This document shows, one piece after another, positions 1 through 12,873 of a DNA stretch of 64,000 bases. Each line of letters begins with the position of its first letter. Position 1 is the first letter of the stretch. The stretch is from positions 1,240,001 to 1,304,000 of the forward strand of contig NZ_CP119327.1 in assembly GCF_022815905.2 (NCBI RefSeq). The letters run 5' to 3'. The notes under the pieces were generated by a model. That model did no database searches, was not told the DNA's origin, and worked only from the letters and a program-made list of their open reading frames with translations. The position numbers and the translations under genes were made by a program. Origin of the DNA: Staphylococcus sp. NRL 16/872 (GTDB lineage: Bacteria; Bacillota; Bacilli; Staphylococcales; Staphylococcaceae).

Positions 1-841
<841 letters not shown>

Positions 842-856
842 TAAGGAGAAAACATA

Positions 857-1117
857 ATGAACGTTTCAGCATTGATTTTACCAATAATTTTAATTATTGT
901 GTTTTATTTCTTTTTAATTCGACCTCAACAAAAACGTGCGAAAGAGCATCGTGAAATGATTAGTCGAATTGAATCAGGTCAACGTGTTACTACAATTGGT
1001 GGTTTAAAAGGTACAGTTAAAGCTGTAGATGAAACTACTGTAGTAATCACTGTAAATGGTCATGGTACAGAAATGACTTTTGAAAAACCAGCCATTAAAC
1101 AAGTTGACCCATCATAA
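857..1117 (+). CDS. yajC: Sec translocon accessory protein YajC
   Basis: An 86-residue single-pass membrane protein that associates with SecDF in the Sec translocase. One hydrophobic segment lies at about residues 5-23, followed by the family signature RPQQKRAKEHREM and a small soluble domain (residues 40-86). The start ATG follows AGTAAGGAG by 8 nt. It is probably cotranscribed with tgt; a strong terminator follows, so secDF has its own promoter beyond the repeat block. Confidence 0.95.
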   Translation: MNVSALILPIILIIVFYFFLIRPQQKRAKEHREMISRIESGQRVTTIGGLKGTVKAVDETTVVITVNGHGTEMTFEKPAIKQVDPS

Positions 1118-1124
1118 TTAATTT

Positions 1125-1194
1125 AAGTTTCAAAGTAATCATACTTTGAAACTTGGAATGCCCATGAAGTTAAAAACTTTATGGGCATTTTTTG
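1125..1194 (+). terminator. Two consecutive hairpins ending the tgt-yajC transcript
   Basis: A 13-bp hairpin (1125-1137 with 1142-1154, AAGTTTCAAAGTA arm) is followed by a second one (AATGCCCATGAAGTT with AACTTTATGGGCATT, 1157-1188) and a T-run. The second is a classic intrinsic terminator. Confidence 0.85.
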
Positions 1195-1624
1195 TATAGG
1201 TTTTTATTAAAGGTGTTCTATGATAAATATTCACTTACTTAAGTTGAGATGCTTGCCTAGGGGGCTGGGTCGAGTCGCGGTCTTGTAAAGTAGTTCTTAG
1301 ATGAATATTACTCATTTTGTTGCGACGTTTTCTTGCGGGAAAGGCTTAAGCCTGTAGTCTTATAAAGTCGTTCTTAGATAGATATTCACTCACTTAAGCT
1401 GAGATGCTTGCCTAGGGGGCTGGGTCGAGCCTTGGTCTCGACACTCATCCTGCTCCCTCAGGCGTCACTCAACTACGTTTCGTTATCTATCATAGAACGC
1501 CTTACGCAAGTGCACGCGCACTTGTGTTCAATATAAGAATAAAAAACGCCAAGAGTCGCGCAACGTCATTCGTTATTCATCTTAGAACTTCTTACGTAAG
1601 TGTTTGAACACTTAAGTTCCTCAA

Positions 1625-1667
1625 CCCCAACATAAAGAATTTCTATTCGAAATTCTTTATGTTGGGG
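1625..1667. repeat. Perfect 18-bp-stem hairpin (STAR core)
   Basis: CCCCAACATAAAGAATTT (1625-1642) pairs perfectly with 1650-1667 around a 7-nt loop. The right arm runs straight into GGGGCCCC, the STAR core. Confidence 0.9.
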
Positions 1668-1673
1668 CCCCGT

Positions 1674-1725
1674 CCCCAGCTTGCTTTGTTTGTTGACTTT
1701 CTATACGAAAGTCTTTGTGCTGGGG
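1674..1725. repeat. Second STAR-type hairpin
   Basis: CCCCAGC (1674-1680) pairs with GCTGGGG (1719-1725). An inner GACTTTC/GAAAGTC stem (1695-1701 with 1707-1713) sits inside it. The same module occurs inverted at about 18283-18336. Confidence 0.85.
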
Positions 1726-1845
1726 TCCCGCGAACAACGTCATTTGTTATTCATCTTGGAACTACTTACGTAAGTGTTGAACACTTACGTTCATTCAAAA
1801 CCTATCCCTCAGGCGCCGTTTTACTTCATTTCATTATCTATTTTT

Positions 1846-2070
1846 TATATGAAAATAGATATAAATCAAATTTTTTAAGGTTTAAAATATGATAAAGAAT
1901 GTAATACTATGATCCTAAATTTAAAAAATGGATATGGGTCTGAATTTCACTAAATGTTGTGTTATGTTAATATAGTTAGGTCATGTTATAACAATGTAAT
2001 CATTTATTAACTTGCACGTGGTTAATTAAAAGATTATTCTAATTACATAAGTAAACAATGAGGTGTTCAT
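1846..2070 (+). other. AT-rich leader region before secDF
   Basis: A gene-free AT-rich stretch between repeat block A and secDF. It must contain the secDF promoter. A TATAAC hexamer near 1986 is a possible -10, but I see no convincing -35 partner. Confidence 0.3.
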
Positions 2071-4356
2071 GTGAAAAAAATTAGTAGGATAATTGCATTC
2101 TTATTAATTGTAGTCGTCCTCTTTGTGGGAATGGGACTTACATATAAGAACGTAGTTAAGAACGTAAATCTTGGTCTTGATTTACAAGGTGGTTTCGAGG
2201 TGCTTTATCAAGTCAAACCACTTGATGGTGGTAAAAAGATTGATGATAAAGCTTTACAATCTACTGCTCGCACGTTAGAAAATCGTGTAAATGTATTGGG
2301 TGTTTCCGAACCACATATTCAAGTAGAAGACCCTGATCGTATCAGAGTTCAGTTAGCTGGTGTAAAAGATCCGGATGAAGCTCGGAAGATTTTATCTTCT
2401 CAAGCAAATTTAACGATTCGTGATGCAGATGACAAAGTTAAATTAACAGGTAAGGATATTGAACAAGGTTCAGCCAAGCAAGAATTTAAGCAAGGTACAA
2501 ATGAACCAGCAGTTACTTTTAAATTGAAAGATCGTGCTAAGTTTAAAAAAGTAACGGAAGAAATTTCTAAAAAGCAAGAAAACATGATGGTAGTTTGGTT
2601 AGACTATAAAAAAGGTGATAGCTACCATAAAGAATTAGAGAAACCTGAGGATAAACGTAAATACGTTTCAGCTGCTTCAGTTAATCAACCTATCAATTCA
2701 GATAGCGTAGAAATTTCTGGTGGTTTCCATGGTCAAAAAGGCGTAGAAAGAGCTAAACAAATTGCAGAACTACTTAACGCTGGGTCATTACCAGTTGATT
2801 TAAAAGAGATTTATTCAAATTCTGTAGGTGCTCAATTTGGTCAAGATGCACTGGATAAAACAATTTTCGCATCTGCCATTGGTATTGCTGTAATTTACTT
2901 ATTCATGGTAGGTTTCTACAGATTACCAGGTTTAGTTGCGATTATCGCATTAACGGTATATATCTACTTAACCCTAGTAGCATTTAACTTTATATCTGGG
3001 GTGCTTACACTACCAGGTTTAGCTGCCCTAGTGCTTGGTGTAGGTATGGCAGTCGATGCTAACATCATTATGTATGAACGGATAAAAGATGAATTGAGGA
3101 TTGGACGAACGCTTAAACAAGCCTATAGCAAGGCAAACAAAAGTTCATTCTTAACGATCTTTGACTCAAACTTAACAACTGTTATTGCAGCCGGCGTGTT
3201 ATTCTTCTTCGGTGAAAGCTCAGTTAAAGGTTTCGCTACGATGTTACTATTAGGTATTTTAATGATCTTCGTAACAGCGGTATTCTTATCAAGATGGTTA
3301 CTTTCATTACTTGTATCATCTAATTATTTCAAAAAGAAATATTGGTTATTTGGTGTTAAGAAAAAAGACCGTCATGATATAAATGAAAGCGTAGATGTAC
3401 ATGATTTAAAAACATCATTCGAAAAATGGGATTTTGTTAAACTAGCTAAACCACTAATTAGTATAAGTGTACTTATTTTAGTAGTCGGTATTATTATTTT
3501 AAGTATTTTTAAATTAAATTTAGGTATCGATTTCTCAGCTGGTACGCGTGTAGACATCAATTCTGATACCAAATTGACGCAAGCAAAAGTAGAGCGCACA
3601 GTTAAGGATTTAGGCTTAACGCCAGACCAAATTCAAATTAACGGAGAGGGCAATAAAAAAGCAACAGTTCAATTTAAAAAAGATTTATCTAAAAATGAAG
3701 TTATTAAAGTAAATGAAAAAATGAATGATGAATATGGTCATAAACCAACTGTAAATACAGTATCACCTATGATTGGTCAAGAGTTAGCTAAAAATGCTAT
3801 GAAAGCACTTATATTTGCAGCTATTGGTATCATCATATATGTATCATTAAGATTCGAATGGAGAATGGGTCTTTCATCTGTATTAGCTTTACTTCACGAT
3901 GTATTTATTATTGTTGCGTTATTTAGTTTATTCAGATTAGAAGTAGATATTACATTCATTGCAGCAATTTTAACTATCGTAGGTTATTCAATTAACGATA
4001 CAATTGTTACGTTTGACCGTGTAAGGGAAAACTTACATAAGATTAAAGTGATTACTGATCCTGAACAAATTGATGATATTGTTAATCGTTCAATCAGACA
4101 AACGATGACACGTTCTATAAATACAGTATTAACGGTTGTAGTTGTTGTTATCGCGATATTAATCTTTGGTGCAGGAAGTCTATTTAATTTCTCACTTGCA
4201 TTATTAATTGGTTTAATTTCAGGGGTATTCTCTTCAGTCTTTATCGCTGTTCCACTTTGGGGCATTATGAAGAAACGCCAATTGAAGAAATCTGAAAATG
4301 GAAAATTAGTAGTGTATAAAGAGAAAAAATCTAATGATGAAAAAATCTTAGTTTAA
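2071..4356 (+). CDS. secDF: Fused protein-export membrane protein SecDF
   Basis: A 761-residue fusion of SecD and SecF, the RND-type proton-driven subunit that helps pull preproteins out on the extracellular face. The SecD half has an N-terminal membrane segment (about 8-27), NLGLDLQGG, an extracytoplasmic domain, and a five-helix membrane bundle at about 260-425 containing GMAVDANIIMYERIKDE. The SecF half begins near 455 with LGIDFSAGT and repeats the bundle with GYSINDTIVTFDRVREN. The GTG start follows GAGGTG. The fused form is usual in Bacilli. It is a single-gene transcript, bounded by the repeat block and a terminator. Confidence 0.97.
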   Translation: MKKISRIIAFLLIVVVLFVGMGLTYKNVVKNVNLGLDLQGGFEVLYQVKPLDGGKKIDDKALQSTARTLENRVNVLGVSEPHIQVEDPDRIRVQLAGVKDPDEARKILSSQANLTIRDADDKVKLTGKDIEQGSAKQEFKQGTNEPAVTFKLKDRAKFKKVTEEISKKQENMMVVWLDYKKGDSYHKELEKPEDKRKYVSAASVNQPINSDSVEISGGFHGQKGVERAKQIAELLNAGSLPVDLKEIYSNSVGAQFGQDALDKTIFASAIGIAVIYLFMVGFYRLPGLVAIIALTVYIYLTLVAFNFISGVLTLPGLAALVLGVGMAVDANIIMYERIKDELRIGRTLKQAYSKANKSSFLTIFDSNLTTVIAAGVLFFFGESSVKGFATMLLLGILMIFVTAVFLSRWLLSLLVSSNYFKKKYWLFGVKKKDRHDINESVDVHDLKTSFEKWDFVKLAKPLISISVLILVVGIIILSIFKLNLGIDFSAGTRVDINSDTKLTQAKVERTVKDLGLTPDQIQINGEGNKKATVQFKKDLSKNEVIKVNEKMNDEYGHKPTVNTVSPMIGQELAKNAMKALIFAAIGIIIYVSLRFEWRMGLSSVLALLHDVFIIVALFSLFRLEVDITFIAAILTIVGYSINDTIVTFDRVRENLHKIKVITDPEQIDDIVNRSIRQTMTRSINTVLTVVVVVIAILIFGAGSLFNFSLALLIGLISGVFSSVFIAVPLWGIMKKRQLKKSENGKLVVYKEKKSNDEKILV

Positions 4357-4369
4357 TATTTAATTTATC

Positions 4370-4416
4370 AGAACTATTGATGAACTTCGGTTTATCAATA
4401 GTTCTTTTCTTTTTTC
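4370..4416 (+). terminator. Terminator after secDF
   Basis: A perfect 12-bp stem AGAACTATTGAT (4370-4381) with 4394-4405, followed by a T-rich tail. Confidence 0.9.
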
Positions 4417-4476
4417 TAAATTATTTAATTTTATTTATTTACTAAGGTGTTACTTTTTATTTAATATAATTTTAGG

Positions 4477-4482
4477 TATAAT
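4477..4482 (+). promoter_or_regulatory. -10 box of the recJ promoter
   Basis: A perfect TATAAT with a weak T-rich -35 (TTTTTA, 4454). It overlaps the more upstream in-frame ATG at 4481, which argues that the true recJ start is the ATG at 4511. Confidence 0.55.
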
Positions 4483-4510
4483 GGCTCTTGGAAAAAGGAA
4501 GGATAGTTGT

Positions 4511-6784
4511 ATGATTAAATCTAAGTATAAATGGCTTTATGAACCTCCAACTGAATATATAGCAGATGATGTAGCTAAAGCATATAAATTAACACCTATT
4601 ATAAAAAAAGTATTGGAAAGTAAAGCCATCACTAAAGAAAGTGATATTAAAGCTTTACTGTCAGAGGCACCAGTTAGTCACGATCCACGCTTATTAAGCG
4701 ACATGGATAAAGCAATTGAAAGAATCAATCAAGCGATTGATAAACGTGAACGTATATTAGTATATGGAGATTATGATGCTGACGGTGTTACTTCTACCAC
4801 TATTCTCGTTAATACGTTAAGAATGTTAGGTGCTGAAGTTGGATGGTATATTCCAAACCGCTTCACTGAAGGTTATGGCCCTAATGAACTTGCTTTTAGA
4901 AATGCTTACGACGAAGGTGTTTCACTCATTATTACGGTAGATAATGGGATACAAGGTCATGATGAAATAAAAATGGTGCAGGAATTAGGGGTAGACGTTA
5001 TTGTTACGGACCATCATGAAATTGGTCGTACACTTCCAGAAGCCTTTGCTATCGTGCATCCTATGCATCCAGAATTCGATTATCCATTTCATTATTTATG
5101 TGGGGCTGGTGTAGCATTTAAATTATCTCAAGTGCTATTAGACAATCCTCCTAATTATTTTGAGAGCTTAGCTGCTATAGGAACCATTGCTGATTTGGTG
5201 TCATTAACAGATGAGAACCGTACCATTGTAAATAATGGGTTAGCTCACTTAAATGAGCACTGTCCATTACAAATTAAAGCTATTTTAAATCAAGCGGGAT
5301 TTAATGACACGATAAATGAAGAAACGATTGGTTTTATTATTGGACCTAGACTAAATGCAGTAGGTCGTCTAGAAGATGCTTCATTAGCTGCAGAATTGCT
5401 TATGTCAGAAGATGAGGAAGAGGCCGAGTTTTTAGCTGAACAAGTCGAACATTTTAATATTGAGCGTAAAGATATTGTTGCTCAGATTACTGAAGAAGCC
5501 TTAGTTATGGCTGAAGAAAAAGTGAAAGCTGGTCATCAATTTTTATTACTCGCCAAAGAAGATTGGCACGAAGGTGTATTAGGAATAGTAGCATCTAAAA
5601 TTGTTGAAACCTATTCATTACCAACTTTAATTTTAAATATAGATTTAGAACAAAATCATGCTAAAGGGTCAGCTAGAAGTATCGAACAAGTGTCAATGTT
5701 TGAAATATTGAGTGCGCATCAAGACTTAATCTCTAAATTTGGTGGTCACCATATGGCTGCAGGAATGACTATGGAAATTGAGAACATTGACCCATTAGAG
5801 CAAGGCTTAAATGAATGGATGGCACAGTTAACAGAACATACTTCATTAGAACCTACTAAACATGTTACTGTAAAACTCGAAGAAAAAGACATTACAGTTG
5901 GTAATATTAATGATATTCAAAAACTAAGTCCTTTCGGTACGGATTTCGAGAAACCATTATTTGAAATTGATGATATAGATGTAACAGATGTTAAAGCCAT
6001 TGGTAAAGATAAGACACATTTAAAATTAGTAGCCGGCGAACAACAACTTCAAAATCTTTTCTGGAAAAATGGGCAACTAGCCACTCAGATCGAAATAGGC
6101 CAGCCTATTAATTTATTGGGTCATTTACAAATTAATGAATGGAATGGCAATCAATCACCACAACTTATCATTCAAGATTTAGCAACAAACGATGAACAAA
6201 TATTAGATTATAGAAGTAAACGTAAACAATTAGATATAGATCCTACCAATCATCAATATGCGTTTGTTATTCATCCTAAGAAAGAAAAATTAGATGACAA
6301 TTATTATTTTTATGGTGAAGAGATTAGACCGAGTCATGATATAATTGTATTTCGTGATTTACCACCGAATCTTGAAAGTGTTCAACAAAGTTTACAAGGT
6401 TTAACTTATTCACAATTATATTTAGTCTTACAACATAGTCAGTCTATATATTTCGAAGGCATGCCAAACGCTACGTTGTTTAAAAATTGCTATAAAGCAC
6501 TATTGAATAAACAAGAAATGAATTTAGTACAAGAAGGTATGCAATTATGTCAATATTTAAGAATTAAACCTAACTTACTGAAATTTATGTTGAAAGTGTT
6601 TCTTGATTTAGGCTTTATCACTGATGAAAATGGTATAATTAAAATAAACAATAATCCTAACAAACAAGCGATTGAATCAAGTCGCATTTATCAAGCTAGA
6701 CAAGCAAGAATTGAAGTTGAGCAACTTCTACTCTATGATGACTTTTCACAATTAAAAAAATGGATTAAAAATCAAAAGGGCTAA
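4511..6784 (+). CDS. recJ: Single-stranded-DNA-specific exonuclease RecJ
   Basis: A 5'-3' ssDNA exonuclease of the DHH phosphoesterase family, acting in recombination and mismatch/base-excision repair. Metal-binding motifs are DYDADG (about 87-92) and DHH (167-169), followed by GPRLNAVGR and the DHHA1 motif GGHHMAAG; an OB-like region and a C-terminal extension complete 757 residues, a usual staphylococcal length. I chose the ATG at 4511 because it follows GGAAAAAGGAAGG, whereas the upstream ATG at 4481 sits in the -10 box. apt follows by 21 nt, probably cotranscribed. Confidence 0.96.
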   Translation: MIKSKYKWLYEPPTEYIADDVAKAYKLTPIIKKVLESKAITKESDIKALLSEAPVSHDPRLLSDMDKAIERINQAIDKRERILVYGDYDADGVTSTTILVNTLRMLGAEVGWYIPNRFTEGYGPNELAFRNAYDEGVSLIITVDNGIQGHDEIKMVQELGVDVIVTDHHEIGRTLPEAFAIVHPMHPEFDYPFHYLCGAGVAFKLSQVLLDNPPNYFESLAAIGTIADLVSLTDENRTIVNNGLAHLNEHCPLQIKAILNQAGFNDTINEETIGFIIGPRLNAVGRLEDASLAAELLMSEDEEEAEFLAEQVEHFNIERKDIVAQITEEALVMAEEKVKAGHQFLLLAKEDWHEGVLGIVASKIVETYSLPTLILNIDLEQNHAKGSARSIEQVSMFEILSAHQDLISKFGGHHMAAGMTMEIENIDPLEQGLNEWMAQLTEHTSLEPTKHVTVKLEEKDITVGNINDIQKLSPFGTDFEKPLFEIDDIDVTDVKAIGKDKTHLKLVAGEQQLQNLFWKNGQLATQIEIGQPINLLGHLQINEWNGNQSPQLIIQDLATNDEQILDYRSKRKQLDIDPTNHQYAFVIHPKKEKLDDNYYFYGEEIRPSHDIIVFRDLPPNLESVQQSLQGLTYSQLYLVLQHSQSIYFEGMPNATLFKNCYKALLNKQEMNLVQEGMQLCQYLRIKPNLLKFMLKVFLDLGFITDENGIIKINNNPNKQAIESSRIYQARQARIEVEQLLLYDDFSQLKKWIKNQKG

Positions 6785-6805
6785 ATATTAGGAGGAAATA
6801 GATAA

Positions 6806-7324
6806 ATGGATTTAAAGCAATATGTTTCAGAGGTTGAAGACTGGCCTAAAGCTGGTGTGAGTTTCAAAGATATTACAACAATCATGGATAATGGAGAAGC
6901 ATATGGCTATGCCACTGACCAAATTGTTGAATATGCTAAAGAGAGAGATGTGGATATTGTCGTAGGGCCTGAAGCAAGGGGATTTATTATTGGATGTCCT
7001 GTCGCTTATTCAATGGGTATCGGCTTTGCTCCAGTTAGAAAAGAAGGTAAATTACCTCGCGAAGTGATTCGTTATGAATATGACTTAGAATACGGCAAAA
7101 ATGTTTTAACAATGCATAAAGACGCCATTAAACCAGGGCAACGTGTGTTAATTACAGATGATTTGTTAGCTACTGGTGGTACAATTGAAGCGGCAATTAA
7201 ATTAGTTGAAAAACTAGGTGGCATAGTTGTAGGTATTGCATTTATTATAGAATTAAAATACTTAAATGGTATTGAAAAAATTAAAGATTATGATGTAATG
7301 AGTTTAATCTCTTACGATGAGTAA
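6806..7324 (+). CDS. apt: Adenine phosphoribosyltransferase
   Basis: Salvages adenine plus PRPP to AMP. The 172 residues are full length for the family. The PRPP-binding loop [13 protein letters not shown] lies at about 114-126, with GPEARGF upstream in the substrate site. An AGGAGG ribosome site precedes the ATG. Placement between recJ and rsh is the standard Bacilli arrangement, linking purine salvage with (p)ppGpp metabolism. Confidence 0.97.
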   Translation: MDLKQYVSEVEDWPKAGVSFKDITTIMDNGEAYGYATDQIVEYAKERDVDIVVGPEARGFIIGCPVAYSMGIGFAPVRKEGKLPREVIRYEYDLEYGKNVLTMHKDAIKPGQRVLITDDLLATGGTIEAAIKLVEKLGGIVVGIAFIIELKYLNGIEKIKDYDVMSLISYDE

Positions 7325-7371
7325 GCATTAATATAAAATGCTCGATTCAAATGTATTATAACTACTCATAT

Positions 7372-7428
7372 AGAAGCGGAAGAAAGAAATCATTGATTAA
7401 AATGACTTTCTCTACCGCTTCTTTTTTC
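7372..7428 (+). terminator. Terminator after apt
   Basis: AGAAGCGG (7372) pairs with CCGCTTCT (7415-7422), closing a long AT-rich arm, followed by TTTTTT. Confidence 0.7.
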
Positions 7429-9885
<2,457 letters not shown>

Positions 9886-9901
9886 TTGAGGTGCAAAAGA
9901 G

Positions 9902-10354
9902 ATGAAAATAATTGTACAGAGAGTGAAACGAGCGTCAGTAAAAAATGTTAATATACATCACAAAATTGAAAAAGGATATTGTCTGTTAGTTGGTGTAGGC
10001 AAAGATTCTAATGAGGCGGATGTAGAAGCAGTAGCTAAAAAGATAGTAAACGCACGCTTATTTGAGGATGAGAACGGAAAATTAAATTTAAATATTCAAC
10101 AAGTGGAAGGACAAATACTTTCGGTGTCTCAATTTACGCTATATGCTGACGTAAAAAAAGGTAATCGTCCAGGATTTTCAAATTCAAAAAACCCAGAAGA
10201 AGCAGAACAACTTTATGAAAAATTTAACACTGCTTTAAGAAATTACGGTGTTGAAGTAGAAACTGGAGAATTCGGTACGGACATGGAAGTAGAAATTATC
10301 AATGATGGTCCAGTGACAATTATTTATGAAAGTCAGGATGGCAAGGTGATATGA
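9902..10354 (+). CDS. dtd: D-aminoacyl-tRNA deacylase
   Basis: Frees tRNAs wrongly charged with D-amino acids or glycine. The 150 residues carry the two family signatures: SQFTLYAD (about 78-85) and the C-terminal NDGPVTI with the Gly-cis-Pro motif. It follows rsh by 16 nt and overlaps lytH by 4 nt (ATGA), so all three should be one transcript. Confidence 0.96.
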   Translation: MKIIVQRVKRASVKNVNIHHKIEKGYCLLVGVGKDSNEADVEAVAKKIVNARLFEDENGKLNLNIQQVEGQILSVSQFTLYADVKKGNRPGFSNSKNPEEAEQLYEKFNTALRNYGVEVETGEFGTDMEVEIINDGPVTIIYESQDGKVI

Positions 10355-11226
10355 AGAAAATAGATGCATGGTTAACAAAACATGGTCTAAAAAATAGTCT
10401 CACTTTAGTTGTGGTTCTCATCTTCATTCTATTTTTGATTTTACTATTTATGTTTATGAATCATGATGACCAAGATAGCGATCGTATTACGGTAACGGAA
10501 GATGCTGAATTACGTACAGGCCCCAACGCAGGTTACCCGGTCATTTATCAAGTTGATAAAGGTGAAAGTTTTAAAAAGGTAGATAAACTTGGAAAATGTA
10601 TAGAAGTAGAGAATCATAATGCTACTAAAAAGGGTTGGATTGCAGGTTGGCATACAAGCTTAAATATTACAGAGGATGTTAACAAAAAAGAGAATCCTTT
10701 GAAAAATAAATTAATTGTTCTAGACCCTGGCCATGGTGGTAGAGACCAAGGTGCTTCTAGCAATACAGCTAATAAAAGTTTAGAAAAAACCTATACTTTG
10801 AAAACAGCGAAAGAATTGAAACGAGCGCTTGAAAAAGCAGGAGCTAAAGTTAAACTAACGCGTTACGATGATACGTATGTGAGCTTAGATGATCGTAAGA
10901 TGAATGGAGATGCTTATATAAGTATTCATAATGATTCTTTGGACAGTGCTAACGCAAATGGTGCCACCGTTTATTGGTATAAAGACAATCAAGAAGCACT
11001 AGCTGAAACATTGAATGAGAATATTCAAAAGAAATCTTTATTAAATAATAGAGGAACTCGCCAAGAGAACTTCCAAGTATTAAGACAAACAAATAAACCA
11101 GCTGTATTGTTAGAACTAGGCTATATTAGTAATCCTACAGATGAAATGATGATTAGAGATACGTTACATAGACAAGTCGTGGAAGAAGCGGTTGTCGATG
11201 GCTTAAAACAATATTTTGCTTCATAA
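10351..11226 (+). CDS. lytH: Membrane-anchored peptidoglycan amidase LytH
   Basis: N-acetylmuramoyl-L-alanine amidase that strips stem peptides from uncrosslinked glycan. An N-terminal hydrophobic anchor (about 17-38) is followed by an SH3b domain (about 47-105, [14 protein letters not shown]) and an Amidase_3 domain (about 113-290) with the zinc-site motif LDPGHGG, SIHND, and catalytic Glu in LLELGYISN. The 291 residues match staphylococcal LytH, which in S. aureus works with the membrane partner ActH (known from that species; ActH is not in this window). It overlaps dtd by 4 nt. Confidence 0.93.
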   Translation: MKKIDAWLTKHGLKNSLTLVVVLIFILFLILLFMFMNHDDQDSDRITVTEDAELRTGPNAGYPVIYQVDKGESFKKVDKLGKCIEVENHNATKKGWIAGWHTSLNITEDVNKKENPLKNKLIVLDPGHGGRDQGASSNTANKSLEKTYTLKTAKELKRALEKAGAKVKLTRYDDTYVSLDDRKMNGDAYISIHNDSLDSANANGATVYWYKDNQEALAETLNENIQKKSLLNNRGTRQENFQVLRQTNKPAVLLELGYISNPTDEMMIRDTLHRQVVEEAVVDGLKQYFAS

Positions 11227-11251
11227 AGCTTGCAAACTTAAGTTAAACTCG

Positions 11252-11281
11252 TTATCATAATGAGTGAACTTTATATATAAT
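11252..11281 (+). promoter_or_regulatory. Probable promoter of the hisS-aspS T-box transcript
   Basis: TTATCA (11252-11257), 18 nt, TATAAT (11276-11281). The transcript would begin near 11288. Confidence 0.45.
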
Positions 11282-11287
11282 ACCGTT

Positions 11288-11542
11288 ATTATTCTTGAAA
11301 AGTTAAATGAAATAGGTAGCAGTGATGACTTTGCTTGCGTAGAGATATAATCCTTGGCTGAAAGATTATACTAAGTAATTTTACTTTTGAACACAAGAAG
11401 AGGTGCTTTAATAAATAAAGCCGGTTTACGTACGTTAAACGTTTTGAGTGGAGAGTAAAATCATTTATTTTATTCTCAATTAGGGTGGCAACACGGCGAT
11501 TCGTCCCTTATATAGTTTAGTGCTATATAAGGGACTTTTTTT
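11288..11542 (+). promoter_or_regulatory. T-box leader of hisS-aspS
   Basis: The conserved T-box AGGGTGGCAACACGG (11482-11496) precedes a strong terminator (11503-11542). Upstream, CAGTGATGA and GAACAC resemble the two sides of a specifier loop, which would place CAC (His) as the specifier. Uncharged tRNA-His would then favour the antiterminator and induce both hisS and aspS. Confidence 0.88.
11503..11542 (+). terminator. Conditional terminator of the hisS T-box
   Basis: GTCCCTTATATAG (11503-11515) pairs with CTATATAAGGGAC, followed by seven T. It competes with the T-box antiterminator. Confidence 0.9.
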
Positions 11543-11593
11543 ATTAGAGGATGTTAAGTTACTAAAGTAATAAATAGTTGAAGGAGTGGTTAG

Positions 11594-12856
11594 GTGATTA
11601 GAATTCCTAGAGGAACTCAAGATATTTTACCTGAGGCGTCTAGTCAATGGCGTTATATTGAAAATAAGCTAGACGAACTGATGACATTATATAACTATAA
11701 AGAAATTCGTACGCCTATCTTTGAAAGCACAGATTTATTTGCACGTGGTGTGGGAGATTCGACAGACGTGGTACAAAAGGAAATGTATACATTTAAAGAT
11801 AAAGGTGATAGAAGTATTACATTAAGACCTGAAGGCACTGCTGCGGTCGTTCGTTCTTATATTGAAAATAAAATGCAAGGTAATCCAAATCAACCGATTA
11901 AATTATATTATAATGGCCCAATGTTTAGATATGAACGTAAACAAAAAGGGCGTTATCGCCAATTTAATCAATTTGGTGTGGAAGCGATTGGTGCCGAAAA
12001 TCCTAGTATCGATGCTGAAGTGTTAGCAATGGTAATGCATATTTATGAGTCATTTGGTCTAAAACACTTAAAATTAGTTATTAACAGTATTGGAGATGCG
12101 TCTTCACGTAAAGAATATAACGATGCATTGGTAAAACATTTTGAACCAGTGATAGATACATTCTGCCCTGATTGCCAATCACGTTTACACAGTAATCCAA
12201 TGCGTATCTTAGATTGTAAAGTTGACCGTGATAAAGAAGCGGTTAAAAACGCGCCACGTATTACTGATTATTTAAATAGCGAATCAAAAGCTTATTATGA
12301 GGAAGTTAAAGGTTACTTAGATGAGTTAGGTATTAATTATGTAGAAGATCCTAACTTAGTTCGTGGTCTTGACTATTACACTCATACTGCTTTTGAACTT
12401 ATGATGGATAACCCTAACTATGATGGGGCAATCACTACACTATGTGGTGGCGGTCGTTATAATGGCTTATTAGAGTTATTGGACGGCCCAAGTCAAACTG
12501 GTATTGGTTTCGCTTTAAGTATTGAAAGATTACTTTTAGCACTTGAAGAAGAAGGCATTGAATTAGATGTTGAAGATGATTTTGATTTATTCATAGTGAC
12601 TATGGGAGAAGAAGCTGAACGCTATAGTGTGAAACTATTAAATAATTTAAGAAAACACGGCGTTAAAGCTGATAAAGATTATTTAAAACGTAAAATTAAA
12701 GGTCAAATGAAACAAGCCGATCGTTTAAATGCTAAATATACAGTTGTAATAGGTGATCAAGAACTTGAAAATAATCAAATAGATGTGAAAAATATGGCAA
12801 CAGGTGAATCAAAAACTGTTAAATTAGATGAACTTGTTAACTTTTTTGAAAAATAA
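11594..12856 (+). CDS. hisS: Histidyl-tRNA synthetase
   Basis: A class II synthetase charging tRNA-His. 420 residues. Seen: motif 2 region [18 protein letters not shown], the histidine-specific [20 protein letters not shown], motif 3 [11 protein letters not shown], and a C-terminal anticodon-binding domain from about residue 325. The GTG start is placed by AAGGAGTGG 4-12 nt upstream and by the conserved [11 protein letters not shown]-terminus. First gene of a two-gene operon behind a T-box. Confidence 0.97.
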   Translation: MIRIPRGTQDILPEASSQWRYIENKLDELMTLYNYKEIRTPIFESTDLFARGVGDSTDVVQKEMYTFKDKGDRSITLRPEGTAAVVRSYIENKMQGNPNQPIKLYYNGPMFRYERKQKGRYRQFNQFGVEAIGAENPSIDAEVLAMVMHIYESFGLKHLKLVINSIGDASSRKEYNDALVKHFEPVIDTFCPDCQSRLHSNPMRILDCKVDRDKEAVKNAPRITDYLNSESKAYYEEVKGYLDELGINYVEDPNLVRGLDYYTHTAFELMMDNPNYDGAITTLCGGGRYNGLLELLDGPSQTGIGFALSIERLLLALEEEGIELDVEDDFDLFIVTMGEEAERYSVKLLNNLRKHGVKADKDYLKRKIKGQMKQADRLNAKYTVVIGDQELENNQIDVKNMATGESKTVKLDELVNFFEK

Positions 12857-12873
12857 TAAAAGGAGAATTAAAA

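Larger units (their letters stand above)
1213..1845. repeat. STAR-like modular intergenic repeat block A
   Basis: This stretch holds no gene. It is visibly richer in G+C than its surroundings and is built from repeated modules. The module ending CTAGGGGGCTGGGTCGAG occurs twice (about 1230-1274 and 1384-1429). GTTCTTAGAT-type modules recur, as do CTTACGTAAGTGTTGAACAC-type palindromes (about 1590 and 1768). Two GGGGCCCC-type hairpins lie at 1625-1725. The TTATGTTGGGGCCCC core matches the staphylococcal STAR repeat core known from the literature. Most of the block recurs in reverse orientation at 18188-18595. Function unknown. Confidence 0.85.

Noticed and set aside
1213..1845. Repeat block A as an insertion sequence or CRISPR array
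   Set aside because: There is no transposase and no target-site duplication, and the repeats lack regular spacers of constant length.
1659..1892. A 77-codon open reading frame inside repeat block A
   Set aside because: It runs through the STAR palindromes, has no ribosome site and no recognisable protein features; it exists because the repeat is GC-rich.
3984..4265. Antisense open reading frames over secDF, greA, dnaK and others
   Set aside because: They are reverse-strand shadows of strong coding frames, with low-complexity residues and no ribosome sites.
4481..4510. Upstream ATG for recJ
   Set aside because: It overlaps the TATAAT -10 box, while the ATG at 4511 has a good ribosome site and gives the usual length.
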